A stretch of 10,224 bases of DNA from an uncultured Bacilli bacterium (GTDB lineage: Bacteria; Bacillota_I; Bacilli_A; RF39; UBA660): contig CANQSC010000042.1 of NCBI GenBank assembly GCA_947626445.1, forward strand, positions 1 to 10,224. Reading direction: 5' to 3'. Shown in pieces: positions 1 through 6,474 of this stretch. The position numbers and the translations under genes were made by a program. Below the pieces are notes generated by a model. The model saw only the letters and a list, made by a program, of their open reading frames with translations. It was not told the origin of the DNA and ran no database searches. How positions within the stretch are numbered: the first letter of the stretch is position 1; each line of letters starts with the position of its first letter.

Positions 1-240
1 TATATTAAGACAAAAGAAAAGCTTAATTTCAAACAAAAATTAAACTTTTTTTATTTTATCAACTGTCAAACTCGGGAGTATTTTTATCAATTTTTAGTAA
101 TTTTAGCCACTTTTTAATAAAATGTGTAAGTTCATTTTTCTTGGAAATCTCTTATTTACAAGAGTTTTTCTGAGGGGTTAAATAAATCGTAATCAATCAA
201 TTAATATTTACTTTATTTTCATTCATTTTTATCACTTCCA
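1..240. other. Intergenic region, no intact gene
   Basis: No intact gene is visible. On the minus strand a reading frame of about 30 codons (roughly 154 down to 65) is open between two stops and ends in the residues NTPEFDS. It could be the tail of a decayed protein, but I do not recognise it and its length could be chance. Just after the dinD remnant, a short minus-strand ORF (MNEN...) of nine codons has a fair ribosome site but is probably not a gene. One weak hairpin is listed separately. Confidence 0.5.
149..169 (+). terminator. Weak plus-strand hairpin plus T-tract
   Basis: CTCTT (149-153) pairs with AAGAG (160-164) around a six-base loop and is followed by five T on the plus strand. 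It has the form of a weak intrinsic terminator. It would serve a plus-strand gene lying to the left of the window; no such gene is visible here. Confidence 0.3.
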
Positions 241-630
241 TTAATTATTTAACTTCTTCAAGTCTTGTTCACTATTTTTTAATTGTTTCTTTTCTCTTTC
301 AAGTTCTTTTAAACTTTCTTAGGTGTTGGCATTTCTTCCGATAGCATTCTTCCTATATCTTGAATAGCTTTTCGGATCTTTCTACCAACATCATAATGTA
401 CGGCTTTAGCATTATTTTCACCTTGTACATTATCTCTAATTAGTCTTTGTTTTGGTTGATTTATTCTAAATAAATTAGCCACTAATTCATCTTCATTCAT
501 ATTATCTAATATATCTTCTCTATACCGCAATTTTTTTTCTTTTAAAAATATCATCAGCTGTTTCGCCATTAAAACACTTCCTTTCTTTTTATGTAAAAAT
601 AATTTGATCGTCACTGGCCGACCAAATTAG
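241..630 (-). pseudogene. dinD: DinD (DNA-damage-inducible protein D) C-terminal remnant, frameshifted
   Basis: The decisive segment is NEDELVANLF ... VHYDVGRKIRKAIQDIG ... EEMPTP. It matches the C-terminal third of DinD/BRO-like antirepressor proteins; E. coli DinD has ELAANLF, HFDVGRKVRQTIQELG and EELPTP in the same order. The longest open piece is 309-569 (ATG 567-569 with an AAGGAAG site), but it is not an intact gene. Before it, in another frame, WSASDDQIIFT, a stop (589-591) and NGETADDIFKRKK continue the DinD pattern, with the break at a run of eight T (531-538). After PTP, a one-base loss near 315-322 gives an early stop, while the next frame continues SLKELEREKKQL down to LNN and a stop at 241-243. 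The gene therefore has at least two frameshifts and one internal stop, and no N-terminus. It ends exactly where the inverted-repeat unit begins. DinD in E. coli is LexA-regulated and inhibits RecA filament functions; this copy is dead. Confidence 0.85.
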
Positions 631-651
631 AAGGGGCTGTTGGGAAATTAA
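631..651 (+). repeat. Left terminal inverted repeat
   Basis: The 21 bases are the exact reverse complement of 1008-1028. Similarity continues inward with mismatches. Confidence 0.8.
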
Positions 652-690
652 GTAATTAATTTTTTCAATAGTTCTTTTTTTATTAAATTT

Positions 691-721
691 AAAAAACCTA
701 GAAAATACAGTACTTTCTAGG
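691..721 (-). terminator. Intrinsic terminator, minus strand
   Basis: CCTAGAAA (697-704) and TTTCTAGG (714-721) form a perfect eight-base stem, extended inside by TAC/GTA. Read on the minus strand the stem is followed by six T (plus-strand A at 691-696). It would end transcripts from the RhuM gene, whose stop is about 300 bases upstream on that strand. Confidence 0.6.
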
Positions 722-726
722 CCATT

Positions 727-763
727 TGTAATACAATAATCTTGTTCAAGGAGTTGTATTACA
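727..763. repeat. Nested hairpin
   Basis: TGTAATACAA (727-736) and TTGTATTACA (754-763) are perfect ten-base inverted repeats. Inside the loop, CTTG and CAAG (741-750) form a second small stem. There is no T-tract next to it, so it is not an evident terminator. It stands five bases from the terminator hairpin and is part of the inverted-repeat unit. Confidence 0.55.
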
Positions 764-845
764 TTAATCATTTTAGCATTAAAAACGGCATTTTCATAGT
801 TTAGTCAGAAAACTGTAATGTAAATTTGAAAAAAAGGATAAATTT

Positions 846-929
846 ATGAGTTTTTTAGAAAATTTAAGAGTAGAAAAAGATATAAAACAAAAAAAATTTT
901 TAACTAAAAATATCGCAGATTATTGCTGA
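846..929 (+). other. Short ORF, possible HTH-gene remnant
   Basis: This 27-codon plus-strand ORF (begins MSFLENLRVEKDIKQK) has an AAGGA site seven bases before its ATG. The opening resembles the first helix of XRE-type regulators, and then the frame stops. It may be the cut-off start of a regulator captured in the inverted-repeat unit, or chance. Product expression is doubtful. Confidence 0.25.
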
Positions 930-1007
930 AAATTCCGTACATCGCGCATAAAAATATAATCTTTTATATTTAAATCAAAATAAAAGGATTGTTAGAAAAT
1001 CAATAAT

Positions 1008-1028
1008 TTAATTTCCCAACAGCCCCTT
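1008..1028 (-). repeat. Right terminal inverted repeat
   Basis: Exact reverse complement of 631-651. It ends immediately before the stop codon of the RhuM-family gene. Confidence 0.8.
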
Positions 1029-2060
1029 TTAATTATTATTACTTTCTTTAAGATATTTATTATAAAATTCATCCATTGAAGATATATATTTTTGATCTTG
1101 AATTACTCGATATTTTTCATACTCTTTTTCAGCTTTATCTACTGCTTCTTTATGAGTTATTTTACCAGAATTTGTTAAAATTTTTTTATCTCTAAATTTT
1201 AATAATTTATCAGTTGTATTTATCCAATCATTCATAGTCATAACTTTATGTTCATATGCCATATCTTCAGCATAATCTAAAAATGCTATAGTTAAACGGT
1301 TTAATTTATTTAATTCATCTTCAGTTAAATAGTTTTTAGCTACCGTAACATCATATTTATATATTAATCCGTCTGGGCTATTTTTCCAATTAGTAAGCCC
1401 CATATGTTCTTTACTCGCATTAGCTCTTGTATAGATTAATTCAGCAGCGGTATAACCACTTATTGCATAATGTAGTTTATTTTGTACGATTTTAAAAAAG
1501 GTATATGCTTCTTCTGAATTTGGGTTATAGTCAGTTGATGTTGCAATAAATAAATCAGTAATTTTTTGATAAGACATTCTTTCACTGACTCGAATAGTTT
1601 TAATTCTTTCTAACAATTCATCAAAATATTTAGTACTAAATTTATTTCCATTTATAAATCTTTCATCATTTAAAGCAAAACCTTTTATCATATATTCTTT
1701 TAAAATTTTAGTCGCCCATATTCTAAATTCAGTTGCTTTTTTAGAATTAACTCGATAACCAACTGCAATTATAGCATCAAGATTATAAATTTTAACTTCA
1801 TTTGTTTGTGTTTTTTCTTTAATTGCACCATGTTGCGTGGTATTTTCCATTTTGGAAACAACCATATTTTCCTTTAATTCTTCTTCTTCAAATATATTTT
1901 TTAAATGTTTGGAAATTGCTGGTACTCCTACATCAAAGACTTTAGCCATTCCTTTTTGAGTAAGCCATAAAGTTTCATCTTTATAAATTGCATCAACAAC
2001 AACATTGCCATCTTTATTTTTATATATTAATAAATTATTTTGTTCTTCTAATTTTTCCAT
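1029..2060 (-). CDS. RhuM-family (virulence RhuM) protein
   Basis: The 343-residue protein matches the RhuM family, first named from a Salmonella pathogenicity island. Seen features: an N-terminal winged-helix-like stretch with LWLTQKGMAKVFDVG (about 32-47) and SKHLKNIFEEEEL, then the family signature YNLDAIIAVGYRVNSKKATEFRIWA (about 94-118) and KILKEYMIKGFALNDER, and a helical C-terminal half. The length is normal for the family. I chose the ATG at 2058-2060 because GGAG lies eight bases before it; an in-frame ATG 21 bases upstream has no such site. It is the last gene of a minus-strand run, 45 bases after the SWIM gene, and its stop touches the inverted-repeat unit. Molecular function is not established. 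RhuM proteins share their N-terminal type with phage antirepressors and are common on mobile DNA, so DNA binding is a reasonable inference only. Confidence 0.9.
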   Translation of the reverse strand: MEKLEEQNNLLIYKNKDGNVVVDAIYKDETLWLTQKGMAKVFDVGVPAISKHLKNIFEEEELKENMVVSKMENTTQHGAIKEKTQTNEVKIYNLDAIIAVGYRVNSKKATEFRIWATKILKEYMIKGFALNDERFINGNKFSTKYFDELLERIKTIRVSERMSYQKITDLFIATSTDYNPNSEEAYTFFKIVQNKLHYAISGYTAAELIYTRANASKEHMGLTNWKNSPDGLIYKYDVTVAKNYLTEDELNKLNRLTIAFLDYAEDMAYEHKVMTMNDWINTTDKLLKFRDKKILTNSGKITHKEAVDKAEKEYEKYRVIQDQKYISSMDEFYNKYLKESNNN

Positions 2061-2105
2061 AATCTCATCTCCAATCATCAATTTTTTATCACAAAATTTA
2101 CAGAT

Positions 2106-2558
2106 TTATCCTTCAATATCATTTCTTTTAACAAAGTCAGTATAAATCCATTCTGGAGCATAGTCAAAAATATTAACAAGTTCTTCAATTAATTCTTTTT
2201 TAGACATTTTGTGTAAATGCTTTATAGCATTTTGGTATTGTCTTTTTTCATACTCTTCATATTCTAGTTGTAATTTTTCTTGCTCTTCTTCAAAACTTTT
2301 AGCACTATTTGGAACTGCACTAAAATAAGTTGCAACAATATGTTTACAAATAATTCGTTTTCCATTAGCTAGAGGACAATTGCATGTTGATTTTCTAGGA
2401 TGTTCTAAATTAAGATAAACATTATAATCTTTATTTCCTAAAACAATACTTGTATATTCGTTATTATTTATTTTTTTTATATTTTTAATTTTTTGACTTT
2501 TATAATACTCTAATCCTCGCCAACATGACGAACCACTAGCAATTGAAATTATACTCAT
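2106..2558 (-). CDS. SWIM zinc-finger domain protein
   Basis: This 150-residue protein carries a SWIM-type zinc motif: C59-x-C61, nine residues, then C71-x-H73, within STCNCPLANGK and IICKHIVATYF. SWIM domains bind zinc and take part in DNA or protein binding. The N-terminal 50 residues are basic with beta-strand character. Residues about 88-125 are rich in E, K, Q and Y and look like one long helix or coiled coil, followed by a short acidic tail. AAGGAG lies 12 bases before the ATG, a long spacing, but no better start is present. It is 87 bases after the restored end of the KilA-N frame and 45 before RhuM, same strand, so co-transcription is plausible. Unlike larger SWIM proteins it has no helicase or nuclease domain, so it may be an adaptor. 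Function unknown. Confidence 0.8.
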   Translation of the reverse strand: MSIISIASGSSCWRGLEYYKSQKIKNIKKINNNEYTSIVLGNKDYNVYLNLEHPRKSTCNCPLANGKRIICKHIVATYFSAVPNSAKSFEEEQEKLQLEYEEYEKRQYQNAIKHLHKMSKKELIEELVNIFDYAPEWIYTDFVKRNDIEG

Positions 2559-2645
2559 TTTAAATCATTACTCCTTCATTTTTATAATTCTAACTTTTTA
2601 TTTTCTTCTATTTTTACTTATAAGGTATTTAAAAGTATTTGACAT

Positions 2646-2725
2646 TTAATCACTACCTTTTTCATTTGATAATTTAATTTTTTCGACATTATTAAGAATA
2701 TCCAATTGATATTTACATATATCAC
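2646..2725 (-). other. Out-of-frame C-terminal tail of the KilA-N gene
   Basis: Directly after the KilA-N stop, the next frame reads FEILSDICKYQLDILNN, then VEKIKLSNEKGSD and a stop at 2646-2648. The residues continue naturally from the last in-frame KSKEE of the KilA-N protein. Adding one base near 2735-2740 (for example making EERFEIL) joins them. This is best read as the lost end of that gene through a one-base deletion, or as a sequence error. Confidence 0.6.
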
Positions 2726-3487
2726 TTAATATTTCAAATCTTCTTCTTTTGATTTTCCTTCTTTAATTAGCTCAGCATTATGTGATTCTAAATTTGATAA
2801 AACAGTTAATTCATTAATGGATGCATAATCTCTTACATTTGAATTTTTTGCTAACTTTGGATTTAATTCTCTCCATTTTTTAGCAGTAGTATGAAATAAT
2901 ATTACATTAAGAATATCTGCTTCTTCAGCATATTTTAACCATTCTTTATTTTTATAAAAATCATTATCAGGTAAAATGTAATTTTTAATTGCATCTGTAT
3001 GTATTAAATAATTATTCTTTGTAAGTATTCTTTTTACATCCCATTCTCTATTTTGATTTTCTAACTCTTTTAATCTTTCAAATTCTTTTATTAAATATAA
3101 TTTAAATACTGGACTTATGGCTGATGCAAATTCAAATGCAATATCTTTATGTGCATATGTTCCACCATATTTTCCTCGTTTTGAATATATGCCAACAGCA
3201 TTCGTTTTTTCACACCATTCAGTAACACTTAAAGTAAATGTATGAAGCCCAGCACTTTTTCTAAACCCGTCGAATTCGACGGAATTAAAATTAGGATTAT
3301 AAATAGATTCCCATGTACCTAAAAATTCTAATGTAATTCTATTTCTTAACCAATTTCTAATAACATCATCAGACTTGGAATTTCCTTCTTTAAATTTACC
3401 AAAATCTGAAATACAAATATAATCTTTTTCGTTAATATTGGTTACATTTATTTTAAGATTTTGAACTTCAATTATTTTGTTAGACAT
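2726..3487 (-). CDS. KilA-N domain protein, probably 3'-frameshifted
   Basis: The 253-residue protein has a KilA-N domain at about 5-120, a DNA-binding domain typical of phage antirepressors and large DNA viruses. Diagnostic pieces are DDVIRNWLRNRITLEFLGTW, FDGFRKSAG, FTLSVTEWCEKTNAVGIYS, then KYGGTYAHKDIAFEFASAI and FKLYLIKEFERLK. The C-terminal half (KEWLKYAEEADILNVILF, TAKKWRELNP, NVRDYASINELTVLSNLE) follows the usual second domain of bacterial KilA-N proteins. I chose the ATG at 3485-3487 because AGGTG lies just before it; the ATG at 3503-3505 has no site. The frame ends early (see 2646-2725). The loss of a short C-terminal tail need not abolish DNA binding. It is the first gene of the KilA-N/SWIM/RhuM run, read from an extended -10 promoter beside the upstream terminator. 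Confidence 0.88.
   Translation of the reverse strand: MSNKIIEVQNLKINVTNINEKDYICISDFGKFKEGNSKSDDVIRNWLRNRITLEFLGTWESIYNPNFNSVEFDGFRKSAGLHTFTLSVTEWCEKTNAVGIYSKRGKYGGTYAHKDIAFEFASAISPVFKLYLIKEFERLKELENQNREWDVKRILTKNNYLIHTDAIKNYILPDNDFYKNKEWLKYAEEADILNVILFHTTAKKWRELNPKLAKNSNVRDYASINELTVLSNLESHNAELIKEGKSKEEDLKY
3267..3282. repeat. 16-bp perfect palindrome in the KilA-N gene
   Basis: CCGTCGAATTCGACGG is its own reverse complement and lies inside the KilA-N coding sequence, encoding part of SVEFDGF. It is GC-rich for this DNA and uses GTC, TTC and GAC codons where neighbours mostly use T-ending ones. Confidence 0.9.
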
Positions 3488-3535
3488 ATATACACCTACT
3501 TTCATTTTATATTTAATTTTTTTTATTACAGATTA

Positions 3536-3544
3536 ATTATATCA
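3536..3544 (-). promoter_or_regulatory. Extended -10 promoter of the KilA-N gene
   Basis: Read on the minus strand this is TGATATAAT: a perfect TATAAT with the TG of an extended -10. No good -35 is visible. The start codon is about 50 bases downstream. It begins only a few bases beyond the T-tract of the preceding terminator, so the KilA-N run is insulated from the XRE gene. Confidence 0.5.
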
Positions 3545-3573
3545 TGAAAAAAGCAGATTTAAAACAAATCCGC
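3545..3573 (-). terminator. Intrinsic terminator of the XRE-membrane gene
   Basis: On the minus strand GCGGATTT pairs with AAATCTGC (one G-U pair, five-base loop) and is followed by six T. It lies about 50 bases after the XRE-membrane gene's stop. Confidence 0.8.
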
Positions 3574-3625
3574 CTCAAAAAATTACAATATCCATCATTT
3601 TAAAGTACAATTAAATGTTTCTATT

Positions 3626-4510
3626 TTACTTTATATCTTTTTCAAATATAATTGAAATAATTCCACACAATATACCACCAATTGGATATACCATCCAATT
3701 TATTTCCCACATGTTTAAAGTAAATCCCCATATAAGAAAGATAATAGTTGTAATTAGCATAATTATTCCGCATATTTTACCAACTTTATTTTTAACTTCC
3801 TTATATTCTAAAGTATTTTCTTTATTATATTTTAGAATATCAAATTTTTCTTTCATATTACTTGCATAAACAATTATTGAAGTACCAATAGTAATAAAAT
3901 ACATTAATATTGCAACGGGTAAAGAGCTTTCTTCACCACCAATTTTTAAACCAAACAATAGCATCATAATCATAACCCCAATTAAAATAATAGATATTCC
4001 AATTGCTGTAAATTTGGTATATTTAGTTTTCCCAACTTCTAATTCATTTTCGGTATAAACATTATTTAAAATGGGATTTTTCTTTTTAAATTCTTCTATT
4101 TTAAAACCATTAACAATAAATAATGGAACTGCAAAAGCTACACTTAATAAGATAACACAGATACCAATTAAACTAGATTGTTCTACATCTGGTGATAAAC
4201 CAATAATAGTTAAAAATATTGAAACACCAAGTAAGATTAAAGTCACCGCTATAGAAACTTGCTTGGCAGATGTACTCATTACTAAATCATAATTATCCTT
4301 TTTATCTAAAGTTATTTTTCCTCTAATTAATTCATCCATACTACAATCAAAAATTTCACATATAGATATAATTTTTTCTGTTTCCGGATAACCTGATCCA
4401 CTTTCCCATTTTGAAACTGCTTGTCTAGATACTTGTAATTTCTCTGCTAATTCATCTTGAGTCATATTGCTCTTTTTCCTTAAATTTTGTAAGTTTTCTG
4501 CAAAACTCAT
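3626..4510 (-). CDS. XRE-family HTH regulator with six-helix membrane domain
   Basis: The 294-residue protein starts with a classic XRE/Cro-type helix-turn-helix at 1-66: FAENLQNLRKKSNMTQDELA, then VSRQAVSKWESGSGYPE and CEIFDCSMDELIRG. The rest holds about six hydrophobic segments, grouped as two, two and two: VSIAVTLILLGVSIFL, LIGICVILLSVAFAVPLFIV, AIGISIILIGVMIMMLLFG, VAILMYFITIGTSIIVY, IIMLITTIIFLIWGF and YPIGGILCGIISIIF. It is therefore a membrane-anchored DNA-binding regulator, probably sensing a membrane or extracytoplasmic state; the signal is unknown. I chose the ATG at 4508-4510 (GGAGG eight bases upstream) over a GTG at 4523-4525, which would overlap that site. It follows the GNAT gene by 85 bases on the same strand, with a repeated AGTTGC dyad between, and ends in its own terminator. 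Similar fusions are common in Bacillota. Confidence 0.88.
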   Translation of the reverse strand: MSFAENLQNLRKKSNMTQDELAEKLQVSRQAVSKWESGSGYPETEKIISICEIFDCSMDELIRGKITLDKKDNYDLVMSTSAKQVSIAVTLILLGVSIFLTIIGLSPDVEQSSLIGICVILLSVAFAVPLFIVNGFKIEEFKKKNPILNNVYTENELEVGKTKYTKFTAIGISIILIGVMIMMLLFGLKIGGEESSLPVAILMYFITIGTSIIVYASNMKEKFDILKYNKENTLEYKEVKNKVGKICGIIMLITTIIFLIWGFTLNMWEINWMVYPIGGILCGIISIIFEKDIK

Positions 4511-4537
4511 TTTCCTCGCCTCCACTAATAATTTTAA

Positions 4538-4606
4538 AGTTGCAATTAATTTTTTTCTACCAATTATTATTTTGCAGGTTTATTTTTTTGAGCAACTATA
4601 AGTTGC
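4538..4606. promoter_or_regulatory. AGTTGC dyad and half-site before the XRE-membrane gene
   Basis: GCAACT (4592-4597) and AGTTGC (4601-4606) form a dyad with a three-base spacer overlapping the GNAT stop codon. A further AGTTGCAA half-site lies at 4538-4545, 28 bases before the XRE start. The placement would suit an operator for autoregulation. It could also be only a weak hairpin; there is no T-tract on the minus strand. Confidence 0.3.
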
Positions 4607-5216
4607 ATTTGCTTGTTTTTGCTTTATCTACAATAAAATTTTTATAATAATCACAATTTTTTTCAATAGCTTCTTTAACATCAAACCAATAATAATTAGT
4701 CATTGTATTATCATATTCATCAAGCTTCGTTTTTTCTAATTTACCACCTAATGCTAAAATAGTTTTATTAGAACCAATATTATCAGCACTACACTCTAAT
4801 AATATTTTTTCTTCCCCTAATTTTTGTTCTTCAAGTAATCCTAAATATAAGGCAATTTTAGCATATCCTTTTTTTCTTTCAGTTGGTCTAATTCCATAAC
4901 CTATATGAGAAGCCCAAGTATTTAATAACTTTTTAGGAATGTTATATCTTACATTTATCATTCCAACTATTTTATTATCATTTTCTCTAACTACAAAAAA
5001 GGTTTTTGATTGACATCGATTTATTTTCTTTAAATATTCTAAATCATTCCTTTTTTCAAGTTCTAATAACCATTCTTCATAAGTTGAGCCTTTAAGACAC
5101 ATGCTCATACTACCTGTCCCGTTTAATTCAGAATTATCTTTAATATTTTCATTTAAATAATCTAATGCCTCTTTTTTCCTTTTTATAGTGGGAACTTCTA
5201 AAAACAACCTATCCAC
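4596..5216 (-). CDS. GNAT-family N-acetyltransferase
   Basis: This 206-residue protein has the GNAT fold pattern: a beta strand with FFVVRENDNKIVGMINVRY (about 73-91), then HIGYGIRPTERKKGYAKIAL (about 104-123), where RKKGYA is the acetyl-CoA-binding motif A (R/Q-x-x-G-x-A), then KILLECSADNIGSNKTILALG (about 137-157), which is motif B with the usual N-x-x-S. It should transfer an acetyl group from acetyl-CoA to an amine; the substrate is unknown. The first ~70 residues are an extra N-terminal region. I chose the GTG at 5214-5216, five bases after GGAGG; a TTG four codons earlier would overlap that site. Twelve bases separate it from the UDG-like gene, so they are surely co-transcribed. The C-terminal ~30 residues are lysine-rich. 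Confidence 0.88.
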   Translation of the reverse strand: MDRLFLEVPTIKRKKEALDYLNENIKDNSELNGTGSMSMCLKGSTYEEWLLELEKRNDLEYLKKINRCQSKTFFVVRENDNKIVGMINVRYNIPKKLLNTWASHIGYGIRPTERKKGYAKIALYLGLLEEQKLGEEKILLECSADNIGSNKTILALGGKLEKTKLDEYDNTMTNYYWFDVKEAIEKNCDYYKNFIVDKAKTSKCNL

Positions 5217-5228
5217 AATTTCCTCCAA

Positions 5229-5897
5229 TTATAAATAAATATTATTTTTTATTTCTTTATTAATTATCCAATTTATATCTAGAATAGCTTTATCCATATT
5301 AAATATTCCATTACCAACAGGATAATATACAGGATAAACTCTATAAATATTTTTATTAATTTTTATTTCATGACTTATTTTGCGATTTAAAGACACCATG
5401 ATTTTTTTATTTAAAATAATTGAACTAACTTGATTTCCAAAAGTAATTATTATTTTAGGCTTAATTATATCTATTTCTTTAAATAGTAAATTTAAATATT
5501 TTTTTAAGACATCATCAGATAATGGTCTAGCATCAGTTTGAGTACATTTCCCTAGATTAGTAATAAATATATGGTGTTTAGTTATGTCTTCATAAACTTT
5601 ATCACAAAATTCATAATCCCAATCTTTTCGCTTTTTTTCTTCAATTTTTTTATAAATATCTTCACTTAATAAATTAGTTTTATAAAATAATGTCCAAATT
5701 TTTTTAGAACCAAGCCAAGGTGATTTTCTACCATGCCACATTTTTTCACTAGCAATATTTTTACCAGTCTGATTCATAAAAACAAAACAAATATCAGGAT
5801 TATCTTCACATCCTCCACTATAAATTGAATCTAGATTTTTATCACCATATTTACTTTGCATCTTATCATAATCTTTTTTTAAATCATTTAATTTCAA
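5229..5897 (-). CDS. Uracil-DNA glycosylase superfamily protein (atypical)
   Basis: The 222-residue protein fits the UDG superfamily fold. ICFVFMNQTGKNIAS (about 36-50) sits where family members have the first active-site loop (G-x-x-P-G or MNP-type). HHIFITNLGKCTQTDARPLS (about 108-127) matches the T/N-x-x-K-C loop, KPKIIITFGNQVSSIIL (about 147-163) is the central strand and helix, and VYPVYYPVGNG (about 187-197) is the final loop. Usual members have H-P-S there; this one has Y-Y-P. Such proteins remove uracil from DNA, but the altered first and last loops make substrate and activity uncertain. The start is TTG at 5895-5897, four bases after GGTGA; no ATG is well placed. It lies between signal peptidase (16-base gap) and GNAT (12-base gap), so it is an operon member. 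Confidence 0.75.
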   Translation of the reverse strand: MKLNDLKKDYDKMQSKYGDKNLDSIYSGGCEDNPDICFVFMNQTGKNIASEKMWHGRKSPWLGSKKIWTLFYKTNLLSEDIYKKIEEKKRKDWDYEFCDKVYEDITKHHIFITNLGKCTQTDARPLSDDVLKKYLNLLFKEIDIIKPKIIITFGNQVSSIILNKKIMVSLNRKISHEIKINKNIYRVYPVYYPVGNGIFNMDKAILDINWIINKEIKNNIYL

Positions 5898-5913
5898 AAA
5901 ATCACCAGCAATT

Positions 5914-6420
5914 CTATTCTACTTTTCCAAATTTCTTAAATGGCCAGATTATAAATGATGCCGTTCCTTCAATATCACTTTTCTTAACAGGCCCAACATA
6001 TCTACTATCTAAAGATACAATACGATTATCGCCAAGTAAAAAGTATTCATCATCACCTAGTTTTACTTCATCAAAATCAAAAGTAGTTCCATAAGCATAA
6101 GAATCTTCTATTTTTTTGTCATTAATATAAATTATCCCATTTTCACATTTAATTTTTTCATTAGGTAAACCGTATACTCTTTTAATAACCGTATCATCTC
6201 TTTTATCGTCAACAACGATATCAGCTACAACCATTGAGTATCTTTTAATCTCACCTAATTTATTTAAAATCATGATTTCTCCGCCATCTAAAGTATCAAC
6301 CATTGATTCGCCACTAACTCTTACAGGCGTCACTAAAAATGACCGCACTAAAACAACAACTATTAAGATAATTATATATGGTAATAATTCTTTAAACCAA
6401 TTTTTCTTTTGTTTTTCCAT
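5914..6420 (-). CDS. lepB: Type I signal peptidase (S26)
   Basis: The 168-residue membrane protease cleaves signal peptides from exported proteins. Seen: a basic N-terminus, one transmembrane helix at about 13-31 (LLPYIIILIVVVLVRSFLV), box B SGESMVDTL with catalytic Ser39, box D VIKRVYGLPNE with catalytic Lys80, and box E GDNRIVSLDSR (130-140) near the C-terminus. All family boxes are intact, and the length is typical of the single-helix Gram-positive (SipS-like) type. The ATG at 6418-6420 has GGTGA six to seven bases before it; an upstream TTG in the same frame has none. It is the first gene of the signal peptidase/UDG/GNAT set and lies directly behind an extended -10 promoter. The active side faces outside the membrane. 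The symbol is by family; sipS would serve equally. Confidence 0.95.
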   Translation of the reverse strand: MEKQKKNWFKELLPYIIILIVVVLVRSFLVTPVRVSGESMVDTLDGGEIMILNKLGEIKRYSMVVADIVVDDKRDDTVIKRVYGLPNEKIKCENGIIYINDKKIEDSYAYGTTFDFDEVKLGDDEYFLLGDNRIVSLDSRYVGPVKKSDIEGTASFIIWPFKKFGKVE

Positions 6421-6442
6421 TTTCATCACCAACTTTTATTTA

Positions 6443-6451
6443 ATTATAGCA
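6443..6451 (-). promoter_or_regulatory. Extended -10 promoter of the signal peptidase operon
   Basis: The minus strand reads TGCTATAAT: a perfect -10 with the extended TG. A T-rich run lies just upstream and no clear -35 is seen. The start codon is 23 bases beyond the -10, leaving a short leader that includes the GGTGA site. Confidence 0.55.
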
Positions 6452-6474
6452 AAAAAAAAGAGTCTCGAAAACTA

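Larger units (their letters stand above)
631..1028. mobile_element. Inverted-repeat-bounded, MITE-like non-coding unit
   Basis: A perfect 21-bp inverted repeat (core GGGGCTGTTGGGAAATTAA) occurs at 631-651 and 1008-1028 and bounds 398 bp with no transposase. The repeats look like the terminal repeats of an insertion sequence; GGGGCTGT ends are seen in IS1182-type elements, but family assignment is a guess. AATTA occurs just outside each end (625-629 and 1031-1035). AATT is palindromic and the region AT-rich, so this is not proof of a target duplication. The unit lies between the broken dinD and the RhuM stop codon (1029-1031), directly touching both. Inside are two hairpins, one acting as a minus-strand terminator, and a short plus-strand ORF. 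It could be a miniature element or the internally deleted relic of an IS. Confidence 0.6.

Noticed and set aside
589..771. 60-codon minus-strand ORF (MINVIQLLEQDY...)
   Set aside because: It runs from the inverted-repeat unit through the terminal repeat into dinD remnant sequence and contains two hairpins; no family is recognised. Its last codons are better explained as DinD debris.
2595..2645. 15-codon minus-strand ORF starting right after the KilA-N tail stop
   Set aside because: It is very short, has no ribosome site of its own and no recognisable content.
3615..3869. Plus-strand ORF of 84 codons opposite the XRE-membrane gene
   Set aside because: It is the antisense of transmembrane coding sequence, has no family match, and the minus-strand gene is clear. 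The same applies to the plus-strand ORFs at 4071-4292, 5825-6094, 6272-6478, 7485-7706 and 9003-9188.
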